A DNA stretch of 28,255 nt from Chara braunii (Eukaryota; Streptophyta; Charophyceae; Charales; Characeae), in contig BFEA01000162.1 in assembly GCA_003427395.1 (NCBI GenBank), forward strand, positions 394,849 to 423,103. Direction: 5' to 3'. Shown piece after piece: positions 8,134 to 17,540 of this stretch; the stretch's first letter is position 1, and the number at the start of each line of letters is the position of its first letter. The notes beneath the pieces are model-generated. The model had not been told where the DNA came from and did no database searches. It saw only the letters and a program-made list of their open reading frames with translations. Made by a program: the position numbers and the translations under genes.

Positions 8134-8430
8134 TGAGGATGATAGCAACGCATAGTGGCTTGATAGGGGCTTGAACGAGCAGCACACTGTTCGAATGAGG
8201 ATGAATTGTGAATGGCCTCTGCCTGCGACCACCTGCCACTGACAGCAGAGCTGAGAGAGCAAGCCAAATACCAATCATCGCGACGACCGGATCTCTTCAC
8301 CTGCCGCCAATTACCAATACCATCCCCATCGTCTCAATCGGCATCAACCGAGTCTCTCCATCGCCGTAACATCATTTGGAAGTTCAGAAACTGGTTGATA
8401 TACTACCGTACTGAAGTAACCTTTCATTTT
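8134..8430. other. Unrecognised stretch, probably intron
   Basis: I see no gene or repeat family here. It lies within the large intron interval of the minus-strand ligase gene. Confidence 0.35.
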
Positions 8431-8439
8431 GATGGCCGT

Positions 8440-8845
8440 CATCAAATCAATCATCATCATTCATCCCTTCCATCACTATCATCATCAATCAGACGCCATA
8501 ATCACCAAATCAATCATCATCGAGATCATCACATCATATGACATCAACAGCTCTCGTCATCATGATCATCAACCACTCGCCCCAATCTTCACAATTCATC
8601 CACTTCCGCTATTCCCGCTCTCCATCATCATCATCATCATCGTCATCATCGTCATAATCATCATAACTATAGCCTACTCATCATCATCAGCAGCAGCAGC
8701 GTCGTCATCATGCAGGGCCCTGTTCGCGATCCCTATCAACCAGCCAAAACTATCTTCAACAACGACGGCTAGACATAGCCCTTATCACCAACCAACAAAA
8801 CGTCGTCATCATCATCATCATCAACAACATCAAAATCATCGAGGT
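8440..8845. repeat. (ATC)n / (CAT)n trinucleotide field
   Basis: ATC/CAT triplet runs at 8440-8530, 8625-8710 and 8800-8840 separated by mixed sequence, with a short CAGCAGCAGCAG run near 8690. Long frames here are repeat-driven. Confidence 0.85.
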
Positions 8846-8860
8846 AGTGAAAATCAGCCC

Positions 8861-8950
8861 CCGGGGAACGACGACGAGAGTGCCACGTAAGCGCCATGCA
8901 ATCACATGACCACGTAAGCGCCACGTAATCACCGGGGAACGACCGTAAGA
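8861..8950 (+). repeat. Short tandem duplication with CCACGTAAGCGCCA
   Basis: GCCACGTAAGCGCCATGCAA at 8881 recurs as ACCACGTAAGCGCCACGTAA at 8910, and CCGGGGAACGAC occurs at about 8862 and 8932. A small local duplication about 30-70 bases apart. Confidence 0.7.
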
Positions 8951-8988
8951 GGGTAACGTAATCAACGGGGTGATCGCGATACGGCTCC

Positions 8989-9092
8989 CGTCCTCATCCC
9001 GAATAGAACGCCCGGTCATCATCACTGCACCTAGACTGAAATTGCTCCAAATACAGCTATAAACGACTACGTGTTCTATTCGGGTGAAGACG
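8989..9092. mobile_element. Foldback element, family A (second copy)
   Basis: CCCGAATAGAACGC (left arm, 8989-9014) pairs with GTTCTATTCGGGTGAAGACG (right arm, 9070-9092) with one gap and a few mismatches. Length (104 bp) and termini match the element at 6942-7048, while the central sequence differs. Confidence 0.7.
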
Positions 9093-9173
9093 ATCGTTGT
9101 CAGCCTCTGCGATAACGTGATCACCATGCCGAACACGTGGCATCGGCAGTCACTGACAGTTAATTCGACGAAT

Positions 9174-9235
9174 CATTTTTATATATTCATTCTTCATTTT
9201 TATATATTCATTCTTCATTTTTATATATTCAATTC
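9174..9235 (+). repeat. 21-bp minisatellite, three copies
   Basis: CATTTTTATATATTCATTCT plus T is repeated at 9174, 9195 and 9216 (last copy diverging at its end). Confidence 0.95.
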
Positions 9236-9727
9236 AAAAATGAACGAGGCTTCTATCTATTTTGTATAATAATAGCAATAAATAACAATACCTTGTTCGC
9301 TCCATCATACGCATCTCCCTCCACCGACCATTCGATGAGTCCCACCGTTTCTCGCACTCTTGCTTCGTCTGCAAACCACGCATCATTCACCCTACTTACA
9401 CTCCTGCCTCATCCACCGCCAAAGCCGCATATTCCGAAATTCACAAAAACCGAAGGCGGAGTTGCGTCCGTGTTAGATTAATCAACGATAATTAATCATC
9501 AGCAAATCATATTTAAGTACCAACAATAACTAAATAATCACATACTGTAATTGTTTTTTTTTTTTTGTTTGTTTCTTTCGTTTTTTAATGGTCGTGCAGG
9601 CTGAGGTATAGGCAGAGGCCCTACCTGACGGCCAGTGCTAAGATCAATCACACTCCCACGACACACCCAAGGCAGAGCGAGGCATTCCAAGGCGGGAGAC
9701 TCCCGATGATACCCAGTCCCTCAGCGA
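9236..9727. other. Unrecognised stretch with poly(T)
   Basis: AT-rich DNA with a T run of about 14 at 9553-9566. No domain is recognisable in the short frame at 9293-9481. Most likely intron or intergenic. Confidence 0.4.
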
Positions 9728-9748
9728 CCCCCCCCCCCCCCCCCCCCC
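9728..9748. repeat. Poly(C) tract
   Basis: Twenty-one consecutive Cs. Homopolymers of this length are prone to sequencing length errors. Confidence 0.9.
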
Positions 9749-9824
9749 AAATGTGTATCTTGCAAGTAGTAATCATAATGTATTTTCCGCTGCACTGCCC
9801 ACCTCAGAACTGAATGAAACCCCG

Positions 9825-10256
9825 ACGAAACAGTCTGTCACAGCCCCTCTCGTTTGTTGTCCTCTTCTCCCTCCCTCTCTGCCTACGGTTTACCGAGCAG
9901 TTCTATTTCTATTCGACGATATATACTCCAGGCAGAGACCAGCCACCAAACTCCGTCCGCGAAGCAAAGCTCTCTCTCTCTCTCTCTCTCTCTTGTCACA
10001 TGATATATATATCAGAGCGCAAAAGCGAAAAAAAAGGAAAACAAAAAAGATATCAGTTCATTTTTAAACTTCTTCCTTACAACTCCCCCTGTTCAGAACC
10101 TCTTGCGTACAAGGCCGCCCACGTGGATGTAGGTTGAGCGGCGGCTGCCCCCACATATTACGGTATATGACGAGTCGGTGCAACGCCCACGAAACACTGT
10201 CACAGTCTTCCGTTTCTTGTCCTCTTCTCGCTTTCTACCTGCGGTTCCTCGAGCAG
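9825..10256 (+). repeat. Direct repeat pair (~75 bp) about 365 bases apart
   Basis: 9825-9900 and 10189-10256 share ACGAAACA, CTGTCACAG, TTGTCCTCTTCTC, CCT.CGGTT and CGAGCAG in the same order with small indels. A (CT)n run (9970-9993) and an ATATAT stretch lie between them. Confidence 0.7.
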
Positions 10257-10270
10257 ATCTCTATGACTGC

Positions 10271-10362
10271 ATATAAAACATACTATATAATATATAATAT
10301 ATAACATATAATATATATAATATATAACATATAATATATATAATAATATATAATATAGATAT
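10271..10362. repeat. ATATAATAT microsatellite
   Basis: About 90 bases of TATATAATATATAACATATA-type repeats, almost pure A+T. Confidence 0.9.
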
Positions 10363-12035
10363 GAAAAAATGCATATTGTAATTCACGTAGTAATCAACAC
10401 GCACTTTTTCGCAACTGCATGCAAGTCGTAGTGTGGGGAGGAGAAACGTGTCAAGGAAATCCCCGCCGATCACCTTCCGTCAGACCTTTTACCACCTCCG
10501 TCTCCCATCTCTCTCTACCAGTTCTAAGACCACTCCTCGTTCCTAATCAGGCATCTGGACACTGCACAGCCCTCCCTTGCCCCCCAATCGCCTCACTCTT
10601 AATCACCAACTACCCCCAACACCTCCCTCCCCTCCCTTCTCTCTCGCTCCCGCCTTATCCTCGAAATTGCCGCATGCCCTTCTATACCTCACCATTAAAA
10701 CATCCCCCCGGTCCCATCCATCGTTTCTTCTCTCCCACTTTCCTTTCCAGGAGACAGTCCTCCATCTTCCACATTGCGGACACCTTCCTCAACTCTCGTC
10801 CTTGCATCTCTTTCATCTTCCACCCATCACCCCGCCCTATCCCACAACCTTCTTTTTCTCTCTCATTTTTTGAACCCTACCTCCCCCTCCGCCGCCTCAC
10901 CCCACCTTTCGTCTTCTCCACTTCGATCCTTCGACACATGCTATAGTATTCACTCATTCTCTCACGCATCATCTGAGCCATTCTCCGTGTATTCATGTTC
11001 ACCCCATCGTTCCTCTCTCTCTCTCTCTCTCTCTACATATATATCTGCCTCCAAATCCCCGTCTATATATAGAGAGCTCCCCCTCCCTTCTCTTTGTCCA
11101 TCTATGGGACTGCACGGATCACATGAGGGAGGAGGTTGTGAGGAACGGGCGGACGTCTACCGCTTATGCCCGACAGCTTGTCTGCCTGTTTTACGATTTT
11201 ACTTAGAGAGAGGCCTCCTTCGTGCTAGGGATGGCCAGATCCCTCCATCACAGGTGGGGCATCACGAAGGCAGCTAGCGAAGTTGGCACCAGGCGAATAA
11301 AGACGAGAAACACACTTATCCCCTTTTCCATCGCCTAGTCCCTCCCTTTATCTACCTCCCCAGTTCCCTCACACCTCTATATACACCACCACCCCTCATC
11401 TGAGCTAATGCTCTCCCCATCCCCATTCCTTCTGATCCCTATTTCCACCTTTCCTCCCCTTTTCACTAACCCACATCAACCCCTATACTCTTCCCTTGGG
11501 ATGTCCGTCTTCGTTTCCATCTCCCCTTAAGATCAGCATACAACATTTTTCACAATTGTCCTCACTTTTCACCGACCCTACGACACGAGGCTTGTCCTAC
11601 ACTCCTCAGATCAGCTGCTCAGTAGTTTTGACCGCAATCAATCTCTCCATCCTCCCTTCTCCCCCTCCATATGAGGGTTCCCACCCCCATCTTCTCTCCG
11701 CCGCTCTCCCAAAAACTCACCACCATGTCTCCATCCTCCCCCTCCTTCCTTCCCAACCCCACCTTCGCTCCGCAGCATACCTTCTCTTCCAACAATCCAC
11801 GCATGTACACGTGCTATATATAAGTCCACATGCATAAATATAAATGCACGACATATATACATACACCGCATTTTTACTGTACGGCAATAAGCGGCGCAAC
11901 CCGAACGAATGGCAAAACAGCTTCAAGGCACTTGTGTTAAGCCTCCCCTACTTTCGAATCCTTTGGGCATCGTGTCATCGTGGGCAAGACGACCACCACG
12001 TTCAGTTGCCTTTTTCCATTCCCTTTCCTGCCAAT

Positions 12036-12260
12036 CCGTGCACCATGATGATGGTGGACCCCCTCAGTATGATACACCCCCCTTCTTATGACGCACCCCC
12101 CTTCCCTTCCGTGCCAATCCGTGCACCATCACGGTGCACCCCCCTCAATATCGTGCACCCCCCCCTTCTTATGACGCACCTCCGTTATTACGATACCCTC
12201 CCCCCCTCTCCCCCCCCCCTTTATTGTGATGCACCCCCTTTATTATGACGCAACCCCCAT
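12036..12260 (+). repeat. Degenerate TTATGACGCACCCCCC minisatellite
   Basis: CTTCTTATGACGCACC occurs near 12081 and 12163, with TTATTGTGATGCACCCC and TTATTATGACGCAACCCC near 12221-12258 and further variants between. The unit is about 20-25 bases and diverged. Confidence 0.75.
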
Positions 12261-12514
12261 GTTATGCGCGCTCAACTCAAACCTGCGCTCTCCGTCCATA
12301 TTCACATAGCCCAAACTTTTAACAAAAACACCACGCGACCCGAGATAAACTCCCCTTCAGCATCCGCTCTGTCCGTTGAGACAGGCCTGCAAATCAGGCC
12401 CCCCCTCCGATCATGAGCTATATGTTCGTCATCTCCCCCGCTTACATAAATTCTCTACCTCCGCTCTAATTCCTTTTCCTTCTACCACCTCCCACTCTCT
12501 CTGCTATCGCCCGC

Positions 12515-12605
12515 ACCGCGCTCAGGAGCGGAAAAAACCGCGCTTAAGAGCGGAGAGACCGCGCTTACGAGCGCACTTAGGAGCGAAGCCACCGCGCTCG
12601 CAGGG
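12515..12605. repeat. Minisatellite of small palindromes (CCGCGCTTAAGAGCGG)
   Basis: ACCGCGCTCAGGAGCGGA, ACCGCGCTTAAGAGCGGA, ACCGCGCTTACGAGCG, ACTTAGGAGCGAAGCC and ACCGCGCTCGC follow at about 17-22 base steps. Most units have complementary CGCT/AGCG arms and can fold. Confidence 0.8.
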
Positions 12606-12763
12606 TCGATAATAAGGGGTACATCTCGTCTTCCTACATCTCTGTCACTCCTATCCGCGCAACACCCCATTTTCTCTGCGGCGCCCACTTTCCCCGGGAT
12701 TTACTGTATCTCTGAAACTCCACACGTCTGTCTAGCGGACCCGCCACTTCGGACCCACACGCA

Positions 12764-12780
12764 CGCGCGCGCGCGCGCGC
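12764..12780. repeat. (CG)n alternating tract
   Basis: CGCGCGCGCGCGCGCGC following ACACGCA; potential Z-DNA, no function shown. Confidence 0.85.
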
Positions 12781-12917
12781 ATGTCGTCCACAAAGAATGA
12801 AGAAATTCCAATACCTCTCCTTCGCCCATCTCCCTAGCCCTTCCCTTGTCGTACTCGCAGCTACTTCCTCCCTTCTCGCGCATGATCTCTTACAGTGGAG
12901 TCACCCGGCGACCCGCG

Positions 12918-13770
12918 ATCATCACAAGCAATCCAGTGGCGCCAAGTATTTTCAGTTCATACTACTCCCTCGCAGACCCCCATTTCGCCTCTCCCTCTCT
13001 CTCTCCCACCCACGCACCCACCCACCCACCCACACCTTCTTCCTCTTTTCCGATATATATCGTCACAAGAATATATATAATGCTGTCCACCACTCCTTCC
13101 CCCTCTTCGTCATGTTAAAGCTCACAAGCATCTGCTCGTTCGTCGCTCGGTGAAATATCGCATTGGTTCAAAATTATGTGCATTTTCCATCCTCCCCCTC
13201 GAGCCGCTGTGTATATTCCCCCTCTTCTTTCCCTCGCGCACACTCCTTTCTAGCCTATCCCTATCGAGGCCAAGTCCCATCTCATCTGTTGAGGAATGAA
13301 TGTAGCAGAGACATCCGTATCAGCCTGCGCATTCGAGCCTGGCTGCATCTGACCACAATTACACTAGGACATCCCTGGCTGCATCTGACCACAATTAGGC
13401 CTGTGCCGGATACATCAGACCGAAATCAGCAGAGACAGTCCCGTGGTGTATGCTATGCTCTCCTTCCTTACTCAAGTCGCGCAAGTAACTAGACGGGCCC
13501 CCCGCCAATACGTCGCCAAAATACCACCCCCCGCGGTGAAACAGGGCATCAGCGCCAACAGCTCTCTGGCTAGAGAGCTGTAGCCATCACCCTCCCTCGC
13601 ATTCTCCAATTCTCCCAACCCACTCGCCCTTCCCTTCTTGCGTGCGTCCCCGTCTTGCGCATCTCTCTCACCGACATGTCACGTCATCGACCGACCGCCC
13701 CGCTATCATCACAATTAATCAATCAATCAATCAAGTGGCGCGCCAAGTATTTTCAGTTAATGCTACTCCC
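12918..13770 (+). repeat. Direct repeat pair around GTGGCGCCAAGTATTTTCAG
   Basis: 12918-12969 and 13705-13770 share ATCATCACAA, AGTGGCG, CCAAGTATTTTCAGTT and CTACTCCC in order. The second copy has an (AATC)n insertion and an extra CG. Weaker similarity may extend upstream, suggesting a duplicated segment of about 170 bases. Confidence 0.7.
13338..13397 (+). repeat. 24-bp direct repeat
   Basis: CCTGGCTGCATCTGACCACA plus ATTA occurs identically at 13338-13361 and 13374-13397. Confidence 0.95.
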
Positions 13771-13962
13771 ACCCTTCCACCAACCTCTTTCACCTCTCGT
13801 TCGTTGTCCATTTGTCTTCCGTGGCTTATCCACTCCACCACCCCATATGAATTTTATCAGCTTCAGTGAACTTCCCACTATTTGCACCCTCAATCCCTCT
13901 CCCCCCCCCCCCGCCCTTTCCACCCACCTCTAAGAATTGTTCATCGACTATCCCATCGCCGA

Positions 13963-13968
<6 letters not shown>

Positions 13969-14053
<85 letters not shown>

Positions 14054-14059
14054 TGTGTG
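13969..14059. repeat. (CT)n(GT)n compound microsatellite at a gap edge
   Basis: (CT)n from 13969 to 14036 turns into (GT)n up to 14059, where the Ns begin. The assembly evidently stopped in this repeat. Confidence 0.95.
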
Positions 14060-14575
14060 NNNNNNNNNNNNNNNNNNNNNNNNNNNNNNNNNNNNNNNNN
14101 NNNNNNNNNNNNNNNNNNNNNNNNNNNNNNNNNNNNNNNNNNNNNNNNNNNNNNNNNNNNNNNNNNNNNNNNNNNNNNNNNNNNNNNNNNNNNNNNNNNN
14201 NNNNNNNNNNNNNNNNNNNNNNNNNNNNNNNNNNNNNNNNNNNNNNNNNNNNNNNNNNNNNNNNNNNNNNNNNNNNNNNNNNNNNNNNNNNNNNNNNNNN
14301 NNNNNNNNNNNNNNNNNNNNNNNNNNNNNNNNNNNNNNNNNNNNNNNNNNNNNNNNNNNNNNNNNNNNNNNNNNNNNNNNNNNNNNNNNNNNNNNNNNNN
14401 NNNNNNNNNNNNNNNNNNNNNNNNNNNNNNNNNNNNNNNNNNNNNNNNNNNNNNNNNNNNNNNNNNNNNNNNNNNNNNNNNNNNNNNNNNNNNNNNNNNN
14501 NNNNNNNNNNNNNNNNNNNNNNNNNNNNNNNNNNNNNNNNNNNNNNNNNNNNNNNNNNNNNNNNNNNNNNNNNNN
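14060..14575. other. Assembly gap (516 Ns)
   Basis: Unsequenced. Frames running across it are meaningless. A missing linker exon of the ligase gene could lie here or elsewhere between 6581 and 15060. Confidence 0.99.
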
Positions 14576-14609
14576 GGGTTCCCTGAAGGCTATCAGGCCA
14601 CCCTAAGGC
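14576..14609 (+). mobile_element. 34-base fragment identical to the SINE body at 18040-18073
   Basis: GGGTTCCCTGAAGGCTATCA through CCACCCTAAGGC matches 18040-18073 exactly. It is cut on the left by the gap and on the right by library adapter, so it may be half of a chimeric mate-pair read rather than a local element. Confidence 0.75.
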
Positions 14610-14645
14610 CTGTCTCTTATACACATCTAGATGTGTATAAGAGAC

Positions 14646-14647
<2 letters not shown>
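14610..14647. other. Tn5 mosaic-end junction (mate-pair library artefact), complete
   Basis: The 38 bases are two 19-base Tn5 mosaic ends in inverted orientation; the right half is AGATGTGTATAAGAGACAG. This is the circularisation junction of transposase-based mate-pair libraries, not a natural element. (GT)n follows from 14648. Confidence 0.95.

Positions 14648-14678
<31 letters not shown>
14648..14678. repeat. (GT)n microsatellite after the adapter
   Basis: A GT run that resembles the one ending at 14059 before the gap. Probably the far side of the same locus or a misjoined copy. Confidence 0.85.
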
Positions 14679-14679
<1 letters not shown>

Positions 14680-14681
<2 letters not shown>

Positions 14682-15060
14682 CGATAATGATATATATACG
14701 TATATTTGTATGTATATATGTATATGTGTGTGTGCATGCGCGCTCCCCGTTCCGATCCTTTTTTTGCACTTCCGCTCCCAATACGACGAACCACTCCTCC
14801 CTTTCGGATCATCATCACTTCACATACCGCCCGCCTTGCTTCGTTAAGCCATCGTCTTCTCTGCTTCACGCGTAGCAGGGCCTCGCAAAAGACGAGACAC
14901 CCACGCGGGTAAGAACTAGACGCCCTACCCGCCCGACATCGCCAGCGATCATTCAGAGGCTACCCCCCCGGTCGTTAGCGGAGGAGATCGGTGCTCTTCT
15001 ATAGGCAGGAAGAGAGGGCAAATTCGACCGGCCTCCTCTGTGAACATCGCCATTTCATAC
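14680..15060. other. Unrecognised stretch, intron side of the UBA-like exon
   Basis: On the minus strand this follows donor AAATG|GTATGA at 15060. I found no exon that continues the ligase frame (see the rejected list). ATATAT/TGTATG repeats occupy about 14690-14730. Confidence 0.4.
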
Positions 15061-15185
15061 CATTTAAAATGCCGCAGCAGAATGCCCGCATCCGTTTTCG
15101 ACACCGACAGCACTGTCCAAACGTTGTCTATTGCTTCCGCTTGCCGGTCCTTTATATCCTTCTCCGATAATATAGTGTACAGTGC
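15061..15185 (-). CDS. ARIADNE-type RBR E3 ubiquitin ligase, UBA-like exon (partial gene)
   Basis: Minus-strand acceptor TTGTACAG and donor AAATG|GTATGA enclose 125 bases encoding 41 residues plus two bases of a Trp codon. The exon begins ALYTILSEKDIKDRQ and contains VLSVSKTDAGILLRHFKW. This matches the YTVL..DI..RQ...I..V..VLS.....ILLRHYNW block before RING1 in plant ARIADNE proteins; animal ARIH1 has ILLSHFNW at the same place. In the family this is a UBA-like domain that binds NEDD8 or ubiquitin and takes part in autoinhibition. It joins in phase 0 to the exon ending at 15837 and leaves in phase 2. The bases at 15171-15185 reappear at 15461-15475 in an artefactual duplication, so a false second acceptor exists there. 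With exons at 15837-15941 and 6490-6580 the gene spans at least 9.4 kb as assembled. Confidence 0.85.
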
Positions 15186-15715
15186 CTGTACAACACCCAC
15201 AACCACCACCATCGTTTACAAACAGACATAGACGCACAAAGCACAACACACGAGTGAGTTCCTCCCCCTCATCAGATCAGGAGAGGCGGGGGGCGCACAC
15301 TCCCGCCCAAAAAAAGGGGGCCCAAAAGGTAGCACGAAAGAGGGAGGGGATCTAGCGATCGATGATTGATGCCTCTCCTTGCATGGCTGGGTCGGGTGGG
15401 GAGGTGTAGGGAGGTGTAGGGAGGGCTCTTATACACATCTAGATGTGTATAAGAGACAGATATAATGTACAGTGCCTGTACAACACCCACAACCACCACC
15501 ATCGTTTACAAACAGACATAGACGCACAAAGCACAACACACGAGTGAGTTCCTCCCCCTCATCAGATCAGGAGAGGCGGGGGGCGCACACTCCCGCCCAA
15601 AAAAAGGGGGCCCAAAAGGTAGCACGAAAGAGGGAGGGGATCTAGCGATCGATGATTGATGCCTCTCCTTGCATGGCTGGGTCGGGTGGGGAGGTGTAGG
15701 GAGGTGTAGGGAGGG
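15171..15715. repeat. 255-bp segment duplicated around library adapter (probable misassembly)
   Basis: 15171-15425 and 15461-15715 are almost identical (one visible mismatch near the start). They are separated only by mosaic-end adapter sequence. A duplication whose only spacer is adapter is best explained by untrimmed mate-pair reads. The segment is ligase intron 1 plus the first bases of the UBA-like exon. Confidence 0.9.
15426..15459. other. Tn5 mosaic-end junction (mate-pair library artefact), 34 of 38 bases
   Basis: CTCTTATACACATCT joined to AGATGTGTATAAGAGACAG; the leading CTGT of the complete junction is missing. Same interpretation as 14610-14647. Confidence 0.95.
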
Positions 15716-15836
15716 GGAGGGAGGGGGAGGGAGGGGGAGGGCTTAATGGAACGTGAGGACATGATTCAGGAGGAGCATCATCAACACAGAGACAAGACTC
15801 CTTTCGCCTTCTCCTTCCCTCGTTCTCCCCTCTCAC
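15716..15836. other. Ligase intron 1, distal part
   Basis: GGGAGG repeats (15716-15741) and mixed sequence up to the donor at 15836. The assembled intron 15186-15836 is 651 bases, or about 361 if the 290-base artefact is removed. Confidence 0.6.
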
Positions 15837-15941
15837 CTGCGGAGCCGGCATATCTTCATCGTCGCTCCATGATCCTGTATCGATGTCGCTGGTTTCTTCC
15901 TCTGAGCTCGGTACGTCATCCATATCCACGTCAGCGTCCAT
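15837..15941 (-). CDS. ARIADNE-type RBR E3 ubiquitin ligase, first coding exon (acidic N-terminus)
   Basis: From ATG at 15941 the minus strand encodes 35 residues beginning MDADVDMDDVPSSEEE and ending SDDEDMPAPQ, then a consensus donor CCGCAG|GTGAGA at 15836. The phase-0 end fits the phase-0 start of the UBA-like exon at 15185. A short, very acidic N-terminus starting MD is usual in plant ARIADNE proteins. I chose this ATG because the open frame upstream, to at least 16055, offers no ATG and is not ARIADNE-like; a start further upstream after an unseen splice is possible. The acidic segment alone would be weak evidence; the assignment rests on the junction to the next exon. Upstream on the minus strand is a (GA)n run that would lie in the 5' UTR or promoter. 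Confidence 0.7.
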
Positions 15942-16172
15942 GCTGTACTCGCTCAAAACGATCTCCTTCCCTTTCGCCTGGCTTTCCAGTGTGGTGTGCC
16001 CGCAATGCTCTCCTCCTTCCCCTAACGACCTCCTCCTACTCGTGCCCCCCTCCACTTCGGGTACCCTCCCCGACTTCCTCTCACCCAGTCAGGCTGGCTT
16101 TTGGCTCTCTCTCTGCCAGCCCCAGCCCGTCGTCCTGTTCCCAACTCCTGCCACGTCAGCCTCACTCAATCC

Positions 16173-16174
<2 letters not shown>

Positions 16175-16224
<50 letters not shown>
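16175..16224. repeat. (CT)n microsatellite upstream of the ligase start
   Basis: Fifty bases of CT, which is (GA)n in the sense of the ligase gene, about 234 bases upstream of its ATG. GA repeats are common in plant 5' UTRs and promoters; a regulatory role here is only possible. Confidence 0.9.
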
Positions 16225-16229
<5 letters not shown>

Positions 16230-17320
16230 ACACGCTCGCAGACACACAGAGGCAGGAAAAAAAACACAGAAAAAACAGAAACAACTGACGTAGAGTCAAA
16301 TGGAATCAAATCTCCCGTGGATTGCCAAATATGCCCGCTCCCGCCGACGTTTCGTCCACGTTCTACAACGTCGAAAAGGTGGTGGGAGGCACCGACTGAA
16401 TTGGCAATGCGATTAGCGATTGTGTGCCCTTCCGACGAACGATGACTATAAATTGTACGAGCCGCAGTACTTAGCCACAGTACGAGCCGCACACACACAT
16501 AGCAAATTATGAGTGCGGACGTGGACTTCAGGACAGGAGGAAGAGGAAACAGGGAGGCACTATCCAATCCCAAGTGCACGTCCAGTCCAACACCAGCTGT
16601 CGCTAACTTCCCAGGAAAATGAAATCTCCAGTTACTTTTTACTCCAACGAGGGCGCGGAGCAGCTTGCCGCCTCTCACTCGACCCAGACTCTCTGCGTTT
16701 TCACTCTACCCGGCCCTCGGACCATACCCGCATTAGGGCTTTCCTGCACGTATCTGCCCGCAATTATGGCCCACTATGAATGTATCTGGCCGCAAAAGTG
16801 TCCAATGTGTCCAGAAAGACATAGTGTCACTTTGCCCTCAAGCGCTTAGACCCCCGAGACGCCCGGGCCGCCGACGAAGTTCACTACGGGCTTCGCCCCA
16901 CTAACGGCTTCGCCACACCACTCTCGAAATCTGGAAAAGACAAAAATGTGGTGGGCGCATCTGGCCATGTTCTTGCGGGAAGGTCATTCTAATTTGGCAC
17001 ATTTCCAGCGTGGTGTGGCGATGCCCTAAAATAAACCAGCGTAAACACAGAACAGAAATGTTCTGCCGTCCGGTAATTTCAGCCGCTCTCTCCCTCACGC
17101 GCGGCTGATGGCTGATTCGATTGGTACGATTTGAGCAGGGCCAGCCAGTCCAACTCCGAGCGCAAAGAGAGGAGCGTAGCCACTGCAAACCCGCCGAAGG
17201 GAGCGGGGGAGGCGGTCGTGGCCACGCGCAGCAGCACCTACCTATCGACTTGTGAAGTTAGCACTGCTACCAGTAGTAGCAGTAGGGCAATAATAATGGC
17301 CTGTAATGTAATGTAATGGT
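16225..17320. other. Unrecognised stretch upstream of the ligase gene
   Basis: No gene is recognised. GTACGAGCCGCA occurs twice near 16455 and 16479. CGGGCTTCGCC and CGGCTTCGCC repeat near 16888 and 16905. TGCGGGAAGGTCATTCTAAT at 16975 resembles TGCGGGAATGTCATTTCAAA at 19967, a possible old dispersed repeat. Confidence 0.4.
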
Positions 17321-17478
17321 CTGGGGCCAAGTCCCACAAGCAGCATTTAGTTTCCTCGATGCCCGAATTTGGACATGCAGAAAATCGCGTCGAATTTCCT
17401 CAAACGCACATCTCCGCAAGCACGTCCAGATTCGGGCGTTAAGGAAACTCAACGCTGCTGGTGGAAAATGGCCCCTGG
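17321..17478. mobile_element. Foldback element, family B (long arms)
   Basis: 17321-17378 and 17420-17478 are reverse complements at roughly 80% identity over almost 60 bases. Shared blocks are GGGGCCA, CCAC, AGCAGC, AGTTTCCT and GCCCGAAT.TGGAC, around a 41-base loop. The terminus GGGGCCAAGTCCCAC matches the element at 18291. Confidence 0.8.
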
Positions 17479-17540
17479 TTGCAACACTCGGCCTGCGAAT
17501 GACCGGTCGATGTACGAGAATTCCCGCGGCAGTACAGGGG

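Larger units (their letters stand above)
10420..14036. repeat. 3.6-kb pyrimidine-skewed field, probably intron of the minus-strand ligase
   Basis: The plus strand is strongly C+T-rich with few Gs, built from CCCTCC, CTCTCT and TTCCCC strings interspersed with ATATAT patches (about 11035, 11815, 13053, 13070). Many open frames exist only because stop codons are rare in such composition; none shows a domain. In the sense of the ligase gene this is a purine-rich intron. Confidence 0.6.

Noticed and set aside
7750-8155. His-rich proteins
   Set aside because: Pure consequence of (CAT)n; other frames of the same DNA are equally open.
14820-14869. Missing linker exon of the ligase (WLNEARRAV on the minus strand, followed by a GTATGT donor)
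   Set aside because: It vaguely resembles the W-F-A-D-E-E..V segment, but no acceptor gives the phase needed after the split Trp codon without a stop.
13866-14875. Long frames crossing 14060-14575
   Set aside because: They are open only because the Ns cannot be translated.
15171-15715. Genuine recent tandem duplication
   Set aside because: The only spacer is library adapter sequence, which points to misassembly.
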